Part shown: piece after piece, positions 1 to 5,189 of the stretch
Numbering within the stretch: position 1 is the stretch's first letter
Layout of the letters: each line of letters begins with the position of its first letter
Origin: UBA1081 sp045639185
GTDB lineage: Bacteria; Bacillota; Clostridia; Oscillospirales; Acutalibacteraceae
Length of the DNA: 5,189 nucleotides
Assembly (NCBI GenBank): GCA_045639185.1
Contig: JAZUCO010000069.1
Span: forward strand, 1 to 5,189
Direction of reading: 5' to 3'
Program-made: the position numbers and the translations under genes
Notes under the pieces: model-generated
Seen by the model: the letters and a program-made list of their open reading frames with translations, nothing else
Told to the model about the DNA's origin: nothing
Database searches by the model: none

Positions 1-255
1 TATAACGGAAAAACAGGCTGGATAAGTCTTTTATATGCTGAATACATTCAGGTTGTTATCACACCTAAGTATACTCCCGATGTCAACGAAAACGGTACTG
101 TTGATGCTTCTGATGCACGACTCGTGCTCAGAGCTGCAGCAAGCCTTGAAACACTCAGCGACGCACAAAAAAAGATTGCAGATTGCGATCAGGACGGAAA
201 AGTTACAGCTATTGATGCACGTGTGGTTTTGCGTATTGCAGCAAAATTACAGTAG
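1..255 (+). CDS. C-terminal fragment of secreted dockerin protein (SH3b-like + type I dockerin)
   Basis: The reading frame is open from the first base and ends at the TAG at 253-255, so only the last 84 residues are seen and the start lies upstream. Residues 1-17 (YNGKTGWISLLYAEYIQ) resemble the last strands of a bacterial SH3 domain, a fold that often binds cell wall. Residues 27-84 form a type I dockerin with two calcium loops: D27-x-N29-x-N31-G-x-V-x3-D38, then D61-x-D63-x-D65-G-x-V-x3-D72. Each loop is followed by a helix carrying DAR-x-V-L-R. Dockerins bind cohesins on scaffold proteins, so the product is probably exported and attached to a surface or cellulosome-like assembly. The catalytic or structural part of the protein is outside the window, so its activity is unknown. 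The next gene begins 12 bases after the stop, which suggests one transcript. The dockerin call is firm; the SH3b call rests on a short fragment. Confidence 0.85.
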   Translation, partial: YNGKTGWISLLYAEYIQVVITPKYTPDVNENGTVDASDARLVLRAAASLETLSDAQKKIADCDQDGKVTAIDARVVLRIAAKLQ

Positions 256-267
256 GATTTGCAGGTT

Positions 268-1548
268 ATGATTATGGATATTTTTAACAATTTACCTTGT
301 TTTGATTCAAGTGCCGACACCGCGGAATATTACTGCGGTGACGGTGCTTTTATGCGTATTTATGATAATTGCACAGTTGAATATTTTCTTTCTTACAAAG
401 CAGAGCTTGAAAAGTCAGGCTTTGTTGTTGTGCAGAGACACGATATAGCGGGAAATATTCACTTTACATTAAAAAAAGAGTCTCTCACGCTGCAGTATTA
501 TTTTAATCCTGCAACAGCATCTGTGAGACTTGTTGCAGATAATTACACCTGCGGTGTACAGACAGAGCCTTCAGAAACAAAGAGTGTATGTCCCACACAG
601 CTTATTCAGTTTGAAACCGACCACAGCCTTATTGACTGCGGTATGTGTTACATCATAAGATGTGAGGACAACAGCTTTTTTGTTATTGACAGCGCACATT
701 TCTTCTCTGTTCGTGATAATGAAAGACTTCACGATTTCCTCAGGTCAATGACTCCTGAAAATGAAAAAATTCATATTGCAGGCTGGTTTATAAGCCACGG
801 TCACGATGACCATATCTGTAAGTGTACAGACTATCTGCGTTACAATATGGCAGATACCGTTATTGACAGATTCTATTACAATTTCATTGACGATGCTCAC
901 CCCGACAACGGAAAATGGGATGGTGAGGGTAAATATTACCGTAGTTATTTTTATAAAGAGGTTGCAAAGAGCGGTATCCCCGTTGTAAAACTTCACACAG
1001 GTCAGCATTTCTTTGTGGGCAACCTTGAGTTTGAAGTCCTCTGCACTCATGAGGATGTATGGCCCGAACCCTGCACAGATTATAACAACTCATCAACTGT
1101 CCTTATGCTAAAAGCAGAAGGGCAGAAGATTCTTCTTCCAGGTGATGCAAGTGATAAATCAAGTGTTGTGCTTGAAGAGAGATACGGTGACTATCTGAAG
1201 TGCGATATTCTTCAGCTTTCTCATCACGGTCATCACGGCACATCAGAAAAGTTCTATGAGTACGCAAAAGCACCCGTTGTGCTTTGCCCAAATACTGAAA
1301 TCAAAATCAATGAAGAGAATCATATTCCTGCAAACAATGTTGCAAAGGCATATGCAGAGGAGTTTTATATTTCTGCAAACGGTACTGTGATTCTCACACT
1401 TCCTTACAAAAAGGGAAGTGCAGAGATTCTTCCCGATGAAACAACAGAGAATTTTGAGGGTATAAAGCATCTCTGGGGTTATGATTATACTGACGAATTC
1501 AAACAGAAACATATTGATGAGTTTATAAAACGGAGCAGAAAATTATGA
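268..1548 (+). CDS. MBL-fold metallohydrolase, ComEC C-terminal-like
   Basis: A protein of 426 residues with no signal peptide or membrane segment, so probably cytoplasmic. Residues 1 to about 110 form an N-terminal alpha/beta region I do not recognise. The metallo-beta-lactamase fold follows: early strands at about 124-142, the metal motif H177-G-H179-D-D181-H182 (HxHxDH), an NNSSTVLML strand, an LLPGDAS motif with D293, and H319-H320-G-H-H-G. The N-S-x-V-L / GD / SHHG pattern is that of the MBL domain of ComEC/Rec2 and its stand-alone relatives, which include hydrolases acting on phosphodiesters. The third zinc histidine is unclear; H261 is only a candidate. The substrate is unknown. Start: ATG 268 has AGGA at 254-257 (10-base spacer). 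ATG 274 has AGG at 263-265 (8-base spacer) and is nearly as good. The in-frame TTG at 259 has no usable site. The stop overlaps the next ATG by 4 bases, so the two genes are probably translationally coupled. Confidence 0.85.
   Translation: MIMDIFNNLPCFDSSADTAEYYCGDGAFMRIYDNCTVEYFLSYKAELEKSGFVVVQRHDIAGNIHFTLKKESLTLQYYFNPATASVRLVADNYTCGVQTEPSETKSVCPTQLIQFETDHSLIDCGMCYIIRCEDNSFFVIDSAHFFSVRDNERLHDFLRSMTPENEKIHIAGWFISHGHDDHICKCTDYLRYNMADTVIDRFYYNFIDDAHPDNGKWDGEGKYYRSYFYKEVAKSGIPVVKLHTGQHFFVGNLEFEVLCTHEDVWPEPCTDYNNSSTVLMLKAEGQKILLPGDASDKSSVVLEERYGDYLKCDILQLSHHGHHGTSEKFYEYAKAPVVLCPNTEIKINEENHIPANNVAKAYAEEFYISANGTVILTLPYKKGSAEILPDETTENFEGIKHLWGYDYTDEFKQKHIDEFIKRSRKL
1545..1548 (+). promoter_or_regulatory. 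ATGA stop/start overlap (translational coupling)
   Basis: The four bases ATGA hold both the start of the acyltransferase (ATG 1545-1547) and the stop of the MBL hydrolase (TGA 1546-1548). This arrangement usually lets ribosomes re-initiate and keeps two products in proportion. GGAG at 1532-1535, inside the end of the first gene, supplies the Shine-Dalgarno pairing. Confidence 0.8.
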
Positions 1549-2639
1549 TGTTTGTATTTTTCGGACTTTTTGTCCTTTTGTGTCTTTATAAAGTACAGCT
1601 CAGACCGAAAAACGGAGAAAAATATATGACAGACTATATGTCTGTTGAAAAGACGATGTCAATCAAGGGTATTTTTATTCTGATTGTATTTTTCAGCCAT
1701 TTCAACAGCTATGTCACTTTTTCTTCACCTGTTGAAGCTTACTATGTTCAGATATTCAAGTATATCGGTCAGGGAATGGTTACATTGTTCCTGTTTTATT
1801 CAGGTTACGGTGTAATGGAATCAATCAGAAAAAAAGGTATCGGTTATGTACGCAAAATACCGCTTACAAGAATTCTCGGTACATATTTCAGGTTTGATAT
1901 AGCAATTGTTCTTTTTGCAATTATGCAGTTATGTCTCGGCAAAGTGTTCACAGTCAGGAGATATGTGCTTTCACTCCTTGCCTGGGATGCAATAGAAAAC
2001 AGTAACTGGTATATTTTTGCTGTAGTTATGGCATATCTGATTACTTTTGTTGCATTCGGATGTTGTTATCTTATCACAAAAAAGTGTTCGCAGTCAGTTT
2101 TCAATTATTTGTCAGCAGTATTTGTCACACTCGGCTGTCTTGCATATGTTTTTGTTCTCGGCTATTTTAAGCTCAAGGATATGTGGTGGTATGACACAAT
2201 AATCTGTTATGCCTGCGGTATATGGTATTCATTGCTTAAAGATAAAATCGACAAAATAGTAAATAAGAATCTTATTGTTTACGGTTTGTTCTTTATTGTT
2301 ACGGCAGCAGGAACGCTGTATTTTATGATGAACAGAAGCAAGGGCTTTGTGTATGCAGAACTCAATATGCTGTTCTTCACAGCTTTTGTTGTTGTAATGT
2401 CAATGAGAGTTTCTTTCCACAACAAAATTCTTATGTGGTGCGGCAAAAACCTTTTCGGGCTTTACATTCTCCAGCGTATACCGATGATTGTTTTCAAAGC
2501 AATCGGAGTGGCAGATTTCAATGTTTATCTGTATTTCGTGCTCTGTATTGCAGTAACCGTACCTATGGCATGGATATTTGAAAAATATACGGGTAAACTC
2601 TGGAAAATAATCACTTCTCCTAAAAAGAAAACTTCTTGA
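1545..2639 (+). CDS. Acyltransferase-3 family integral membrane protein
   Basis: A protein of 364 residues, the usual length of a bare acyltransferase-3 (OafA/YrhL-type) membrane domain. About ten or eleven hydrophobic segments can be seen, at roughly 2-15, 40-58, 76-92, 115-132, 154-178, 188-207, 213-230, 242-260, 271-288, 300-319 and 325-345. Family landmarks are SIKGIFILIVFFSHF (residues 39-53), with the presumed catalytic H52; GMVTLFLFYSGYGV (77-90); NSNWYIFAV (152-160); and CGKNLFGLYILQRIP (299-313). Members move acyl groups, often acetyl, onto glycans, lipids or antibiotics at the membrane. The acceptor here cannot be told. The family's common R-x10-H is K41-x10-H52 in this protein. The lysine-rich C-terminus (KKKTS) follows the last segment. 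The start ATG 1545 has GGAG at 1532-1535 (9-base spacer) and overlaps the previous stop as ATGA. Another ATG directly follows at 1548. Confidence 0.85.
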   Translation: MMFVFFGLFVLLCLYKVQLRPKNGEKYMTDYMSVEKTMSIKGIFILIVFFSHFNSYVTFSSPVEAYYVQIFKYIGQGMVTLFLFYSGYGVMESIRKKGIGYVRKIPLTRILGTYFRFDIAIVLFAIMQLCLGKVFTVRRYVLSLLAWDAIENSNWYIFAVVMAYLITFVAFGCCYLITKKCSQSVFNYLSAVFVTLGCLAYVFVLGYFKLKDMWWYDTIICYACGIWYSLLKDKIDKIVNKNLIVYGLFFIVTAAGTLYFMMNRSKGFVYAELNMLFFTAFVVVMSMRVSFHNKILMWCGKNLFGLYILQRIPMIVFKAIGVADFNVYLYFVLCIAVTVPMAWIFEKYTGKLWKIITSPKKKTS

Positions 2640-2644
2640 TTTTA

Positions 2645-2678
2645 TTGACTTTTTGCTTACTTTATTTTATTATATAAT
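2645..2678 (+). promoter_or_regulatory. Sigma-A-like promoter for the LRR/dockerin gene
   Basis: A -35 box TTGACT (2645-2650; 5 of 6 to consensus) is followed by a 17-base spacer and a -10 box TATTAT (2668-2673; 5 of 6). A perfect TATAAT at 2673-2678 overlaps the end of this -10, but it is 22 bases from the -35 and would need another partner such as TTGCTT at 2653-2658 (14 bases). Transcription would begin near 2680, giving a leader of about 30 bases before the ATG at 2709. The promoter starts 6 bases after the acyltransferase stop, with no hairpin between, so read-through from upstream is also likely. Confidence 0.65.
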
Positions 2679-2692
2679 ATATATGTGAAAAT

Positions 2693-2698
2693 AGGAGG
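2693..2698 (+). promoter_or_regulatory. Shine-Dalgarno AGGAGG that sets the start at 2709
   Basis: A full AGGAGG lies 10 bases before ATG 2709. The in-frame GTG at 2685 lies upstream of this site and would turn it into coding sequence (KIGGL). A start at 2709 also gives a clean signal peptide beginning MKKGF, so the GTG is rejected. Confidence 0.85.
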
Positions 2699-2708
2699 AC
2701 TTGCGATT

Positions 2709-4784
2709 ATGAAAAAAGGTTTTCTTAAATGTATTGCCGTTATAATGGTTGTACTTATGACAGCAGTATATATGCCTGTGTCAGACATTACAGAGCTGTT
2801 CGCAGTTGAAGCTTCAGCTGCAAGTTACAGCGGCAGTCTTGGTGGTAATGTCAAATGGTCTTATGATTCAAAAGATAAGACAGTTGTTATATCAGGCTCA
2901 GGTACAATGGGCAATTACGGCTCAACTCCCGGTGACTTTACAAAATACCGTGCTGCTCTCGTCGGATATATTTACAGACAGGCAACAAAGATTGTTATCA
3001 ATAACGGTGTTACATCAATCGGTAACTATGCATTCAGTAATTTCCAGAAAGTAACAGAAGTTTCAATTCCCAACTCAGTTACAAGTATCGGTAATTCAGC
3101 TTTTGAAGGCTGTTCAGCTCTTACAAAGGTTACAATGTCCAATTCTGTTAAAACAATCAATGGAAATGCGTTCAAGAATACAAAATATTCAGCAGTTACA
3201 TTACCTGATACTGTTACAAGCATCGGTAGCGGTGCATTCTCAGGTGTTTCAGGACTTAAAATTACTTGTAACTATGGTACATATGCGTATGAATATTGCT
3301 TGAAGAATTCTATAAACTGTGCATTCCCTCAGAATAAACTTATTGCAGATGCAAGTCTTGATGTTGTTAACAAGCAGGTTGTTGTTAAACTTAAGATGGT
3401 TTACAACAAGGCTAATTTCAATGCAGGTAACTTCACTCTCACATACAGCAATTCAGTTGTTCCCGAATCAACAGAGACAGTATATAATTCCGAAAAGGGC
3501 ATTGCAGTTGCAGCTGTTCACGAAAGCGGAAAAATCAACTTTGCAGTTATGGCAGAGAATTATGTTCCTTACTCAACATCAATCGGTGTATGCGTATATG
3601 ATTTCGGTGAAATCAGATTCAACGTTGCAGATCAGCAGGATAATGCAGTTTTCACTTTTGAAAGCAAAGTTCTTATGATGAACAATGCAAAAACATCAAT
3701 CAATGCTGCTTCTGCATCTGTAGGGCTTCACGTTTACTCAGATACAGTCCTTACTCCTGCAACTTGTAAAGAAACAGGTACAATGCTCAAAGGTTGTAGC
3801 GTTTGCGGCAGAGGTGATGAAGTTGAAATCCCCGTTGATGCAAATAACCACAAAGGCGAAACAAAGATTGTTGATGTAAAAGAAGCAACCTGTAAAGAAA
3901 AGGGTTACACAGGCGATATCATCTGTCTTGATTGTAACGCAGTTGTTTCAAAGGGTAATGTAATCGGTGCATCAGGCAATCACGAATACAACAAAGTTGT
4001 AACAGATGCAACTTGCACAGCAGAAGGTTTCACAACTTACACTTGTAAGGTCTGCGGTGATTCTTATGAAGCAGACAAGACTCCTGTGAAAGAGCACAAT
4101 TACAACAAAACTGTAACAGCAGCAACTTGTACAGCAGAAGGATACACAACTTACACTTGTAAGGATTGCGGTGATTCATATCAGGCAGACAAGACTCCTG
4201 TAGCAGACCACGATTACAACGTCGTTGTTACAGCTCCCACTTGTACAGAAGGCGGTTTCTCAGTTTACACATGTAAAGTTTGCAGCGACACAGCTACAAA
4301 AGATATAACAGAAGCACAGGGTCACGATTTTGATGAAAACGGTGAATGTTCACGTTGTGATGAAAAAATTGATGTTTCAATCAGTTTCAATGATGATGCT
4401 TATGTAGTTAATAACGAAACAAAAACTGTTTACGTTAAGAAATCAGTAAAGAGCGGTGAAATGCTCGGTGCAGTTGTTTCAGGCAACTGGGTTATCAATG
4501 ATTCAAAGGGCACAGCCCTTGCAGAAGACAAGCAGGTTGTTACAGGCTGTGTTATTAAGGCTGAAAAGTCAGACCTTGCATACACAATCTCAATTTTCGG
4601 TGACGTTAACTGTGACGGTAAGGTAAATGCACTTGATGCTCGTGCAGTTCTTCGTGTAGCGGCTCAGCTTGATGCAAAAACAGATATCATTGTTCTTGCA
4701 GGTGACTGCGACGGAAAAGCAGGTATTTCAGCAATGGATGCTCGTCTTATCCTCAGAGTCGGTGCACAGATTCAGACATTCTGA
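2709..4784 (+). CDS. Secreted BspA-like leucine-rich-repeat protein with Cys/His repeats and C-terminal dockerin
   Basis: A protein of 691 residues built as an extracellular mosaic. Residues 1-38 are a signal peptide: MKK, a hydrophobic core at 4-22, and a likely cut near ASAA/SYSG. Residues 40-92 match the N-terminal domain common in clostridial BspA-like proteins (GSLGGNVKWSYD, ISGSGTMGNYGS). Residues 93-204 hold LRR_5-type repeats (SIGNxAF, SIPNSVTSIG) with a cap. Residues 210-330 are beta-rich and hard to place; NFTLTYSNSVV and KINFAVMAEN are vaguely cohesin-like. Residues 341-553 are a tandem Cys/His repeat array. Residues 555-630 look like the Ig-like linker often found before dockerins. 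Residues 631-691 are a dockerin: loop 1 is intact (D632, N634, D636, G637, D643), while loop 2 (from D666) has K and A where D/N and G are expected. The protein is probably a surface or scaffold-bound adhesin or structural protein, since no catalytic motif is seen. It has its own promoter and strong AGGAGG. Confidence 0.9.
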   Translation: MKKGFLKCIAVIMVVLMTAVYMPVSDITELFAVEASAASYSGSLGGNVKWSYDSKDKTVVISGSGTMGNYGSTPGDFTKYRAALVGYIYRQATKIVINNGVTSIGNYAFSNFQKVTEVSIPNSVTSIGNSAFEGCSALTKVTMSNSVKTINGNAFKNTKYSAVTLPDTVTSIGSGAFSGVSGLKITCNYGTYAYEYCLKNSINCAFPQNKLIADASLDVVNKQVVVKLKMVYNKANFNAGNFTLTYSNSVVPESTETVYNSEKGIAVAAVHESGKINFAVMAENYVPYSTSIGVCVYDFGEIRFNVADQQDNAVFTFESKVLMMNNAKTSINAASASVGLHVYSDTVLTPATCKETGTMLKGCSVCGRGDEVEIPVDANNHKGETKIVDVKEATCKEKGYTGDIICLDCNAVVSKGNVIGASGNHEYNKVVTDATCTAEGFTTYTCKVCGDSYEADKTPVKEHNYNKTVTAATCTAEGYTTYTCKDCGDSYQADKTPVADHDYNVVVTAPTCTEGGFSVYTCKVCSDTATKDITEAQGHDFDENGECSRCDEKIDVSISFNDDAYVVNNETKTVYVKKSVKSGEMLGAVVSGNWVINDSKGTALAEDKQVVTGCVIKAEKSDLAYTISIFGDVNCDGKVNALDARAVLRVAAQLDAKTDIIVLAGDCDGKAGISAMDARLILRVGAQIQTF
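2985..3320 (+). repeat. BspA/LRR_5-type leucine-rich repeats
   Basis: Four repeats of 22-23 residues and a cap, at residues 93-114, 115-137, 138-160, 161-182 and 183-204. The shared core is V-T-S-I-G-x-x-A-F followed by a variable turn and a V-T/S-x-P/S-N-S-V strand. Such repeats in Treponema, Bacteroides and Firmicutes surface proteins act in binding other proteins or host matrix. The third repeat is less regular (TINGNAFKNTKY). The set is short compared with most BspA-like proteins, which often carry a dozen or more. Confidence 0.8.
3729..4358 (+). repeat. Tandem Cys/His repeat array, core period 114 bp (38 residues)
   Basis: Units begin at a histidine at residues 341, 381, 425, 463, 501 and 539; the steps are 40, 44, 38, 38 and 38. 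Each of the five full units has one Cys followed by a C-x2-C pair: C353/C363/C366, C395/C406/C409, C436/C446/C449, C474/C484/C487 and C512/C522/C525. The last is a half unit with C547/C550. The pattern in the core is H-x-Y-N-x3-T-x-A-T-C-x9-C-x2-C, then about 13 residues to the next His. Units at 3981-4094 and 4095-4208 are very alike in DNA, which points to recent duplication or gene conversion. One His with three Cys per unit would suit a small zinc site, but an odd number of Cys per unit could also cross-link as disulfides. Similar repeats occur widely in clostridial surface proteins; I cannot give a family name. Confidence 0.85.
4600..4781 (+). other. Dockerin module with degenerate second calcium loop
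   Basis: The last 61 residues hold two F-hand-like repeats. Loop 1 reads D-V-N-C-D-G-K-V-N-A-L-D (residues 632-643), with all ligands present. Loop 2 reads D-C-D-G-K-A-G-I-S-A-M-D (666-677); aligned on the final D and the DAR helix, position 5 is K and position 6 is A, where D/N and G are expected. The helices keep DARAVLRVAAQL and DARLILRVGAQI, close to DARLVLRAAASL and DARVVLRIAAKL in the dockerin at the start of the window. The cohesin-facing residues may therefore be shared by both proteins. Confidence 0.8.
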
Positions 4785-4794
4785 TAAAAATTAA

Positions 4795-4810
4795 CCGTTT
4801 TGTCAAACGG
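4795..4810. other. Short intergenic hairpin (6-bp stem)
   Basis: CCGTTT and AAACGG form a perfect 6-base-pair stem around the loop TGTC, 10 bases after the stop of the LRR/dockerin gene. On the + strand it is followed by AAATTATAAA, not a T-run, so it is not a typical intrinsic terminator for gene 4. On the - strand a T-rich run (TTAATTTTTA) follows the stem, but no minus-strand gene is supported here. It could be a weak attenuator or a 3'-end stabiliser, or chance. Confidence 0.35.
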
Positions 4811-4838
4811 AAATTATAAAAGGAAAAGGTGTTAAAAA

Positions 4839-5189
4839 ATGAATATTACTTTATCAGCAGCGATTCAGCTGATTCTTACAGGTCTTGAGAAACTTATGTC
4901 TCTCATTCTCGCAATACTTATGAGTTCAGGTCAGTTCGCTGCGCCTCCCACAGATGATCCTATCACAGCACTTGAACCCGACGAAGTTCTCGTAACATTC
5001 AATGTTATCGGTGACTCTCAGGTTAACGTGATGAACTACAACAGAATTTATTTAGATCTTGTTCTTCAGGATATCAACAATGCAGAAACAAATCAGGATG
5101 CATTTATGATCGTTGGTGATATCACAGAAAACAGCCTTGATCAGGAATGGCAGATGATCAGAGAATATCTCACTACATACAATTACGGT
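4839..5189 (+). CDS. Calcineurin-like metallophosphoesterase, N-terminal part (runs off window)
   Basis: The frame is open from ATG 4839 to the window edge, 117 residues, with the C-terminal part missing. Purine-rich AGGAAAAGG at 4821-4829 gives a ribosome site 9 bases before the ATG. Two metallophosphoesterase motifs are seen: FNVIGDSQV (D59, Q61), the first metal motif with Gln where D-x-H is usual, and FMIVGDITENSLDQEW (G93-D94, N98), the GDxxxN type. The remaining motifs (GNH, GHxH) would lie downstream. Residues 1-30 are hydrophobic or amphipathic (SAAIQLILTGLEKLMSLILAILM) but lack the Lys/Arg-rich start of a normal signal peptide. They may anchor the enzyme in the membrane or serve as an atypical signal. 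Family members hydrolyse phosphomonoesters or diesters; the substrate is not known here. The gene lies 54 bases behind the LRR/dockerin gene with no promoter seen, so co-transcription is likely. Confidence 0.8.
   Translation, partial: MNITLSAAIQLILTGLEKLMSLILAILMSSGQFAAPPTDDPITALEPDEVLVTFNVIGDSQVNVMNYNRIYLDLVLQDINNAETNQDAFMIVGDITENSLDQEWQMIREYLTTYNYG

Noticed and set aside
259..261. TTG as the start of the MBL gene
   Set aside because: The only purine-rich site (AGGA 254-257) is 1 base away, too close; ATG 268 and ATG 274 have proper spacing.
35..271. Open frame at 35-271
   Set aside because: It is out of frame with the clear dockerin-coding frame at 1-255, which has two intact calcium loops.
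745..1512. Minus-strand open frames within the MBL gene (745-1050, 884-1096, 1103-1291, 1243-1512)
   Set aside because: They lie antisense to a gene with clear catalytic motifs and show no domain motif of their own.
2685..2687. GTG as the start of the LRR/dockerin gene
   Set aside because: It lies upstream of AGGAGG and adds eight residues before an otherwise typical signal peptide.
2806..3678. Other-frame open frames inside the LRR/dockerin gene (2806-3054, 3026-3223, 3103-3303, 3319-3678)
   Set aside because: They are shadows of a repeat-rich gene with a clear signal peptide and domains, and their translations look non-natural (rich in Leu/Gln).
3981..4322. CRISPR array
   Set aside because: The 114-base repeats are coding, contiguous and have no spacers.
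4800..4820. Promoter before the phosphoesterase (TTGTCA and TATAAA)
   Set aside because: The two boxes are only 9 bases apart, too close for a sigma-A promoter.
4795..4820. Intrinsic terminator for the LRR/dockerin gene
   Set aside because: The stem is only 6 base pairs and no T-run follows on the + strand.

Overview
The window looks like a piece of a Firmicutes chromosome, most likely a ruminococcal or other Oscillospiraceae-type gut anaerobe. The reasons are two type I dockerin modules of the 'DAR-x-V/I-L-R' style, a BspA-like leucine-rich-repeat surface protein, low-to-moderate G+C, and strong purine-rich ribosome binding sites. No species can be named from the sequence alone. All supported genes lie on the + strand and are tightly packed.

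Layout: (1) 1-255 is the C-terminal end of a secreted protein that finishes with an SH3b-like fragment and an intact two-loop dockerin. (2) 268-1548 is a cytoplasmic MBL-fold hydrolase of the ComEC-C-terminal type. (3) 1545-2639 is a multi-spanning acyltransferase-3 family membrane protein, joined to gene 2 by a 4-base ATGA overlap. (4) A good sigma-A-like promoter at 2645-2673 sits directly behind the gene 3 stop and drives gene 4 (2709-4784). Gene 4 encodes a 691-residue secreted modular protein: signal peptide, BspA-like N-terminal domain, leucine-rich repeats, a beta-rich domain vaguely like a cohesin, a tandem Cys/His repeat array with an exact 38-residue period in its core, an Ig-like linker, and a dockerin whose second calcium loop is degenerate. 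(5) From 4839 to the window edge is the N-terminal part of a calcineurin-like metallophosphoesterase.

How they may fit together: genes 1 and 4 encode extracellular proteins that could dock on a cohesin-bearing scaffold (cellulosome-like or another surface assembly). Genes 2 and 3 form a translationally coupled pair that might modify a cell-surface glycan or a secreted product, but nothing in the sequence fixes the substrate. No scaffoldin with clear cohesins, no RNA gene, no mobile element and no CRISPR array was seen. The least ordinary parts are the Cys/His repeat array, the altered dockerin loop, and the MBL-acyltransferase pair set between two dockerin genes.
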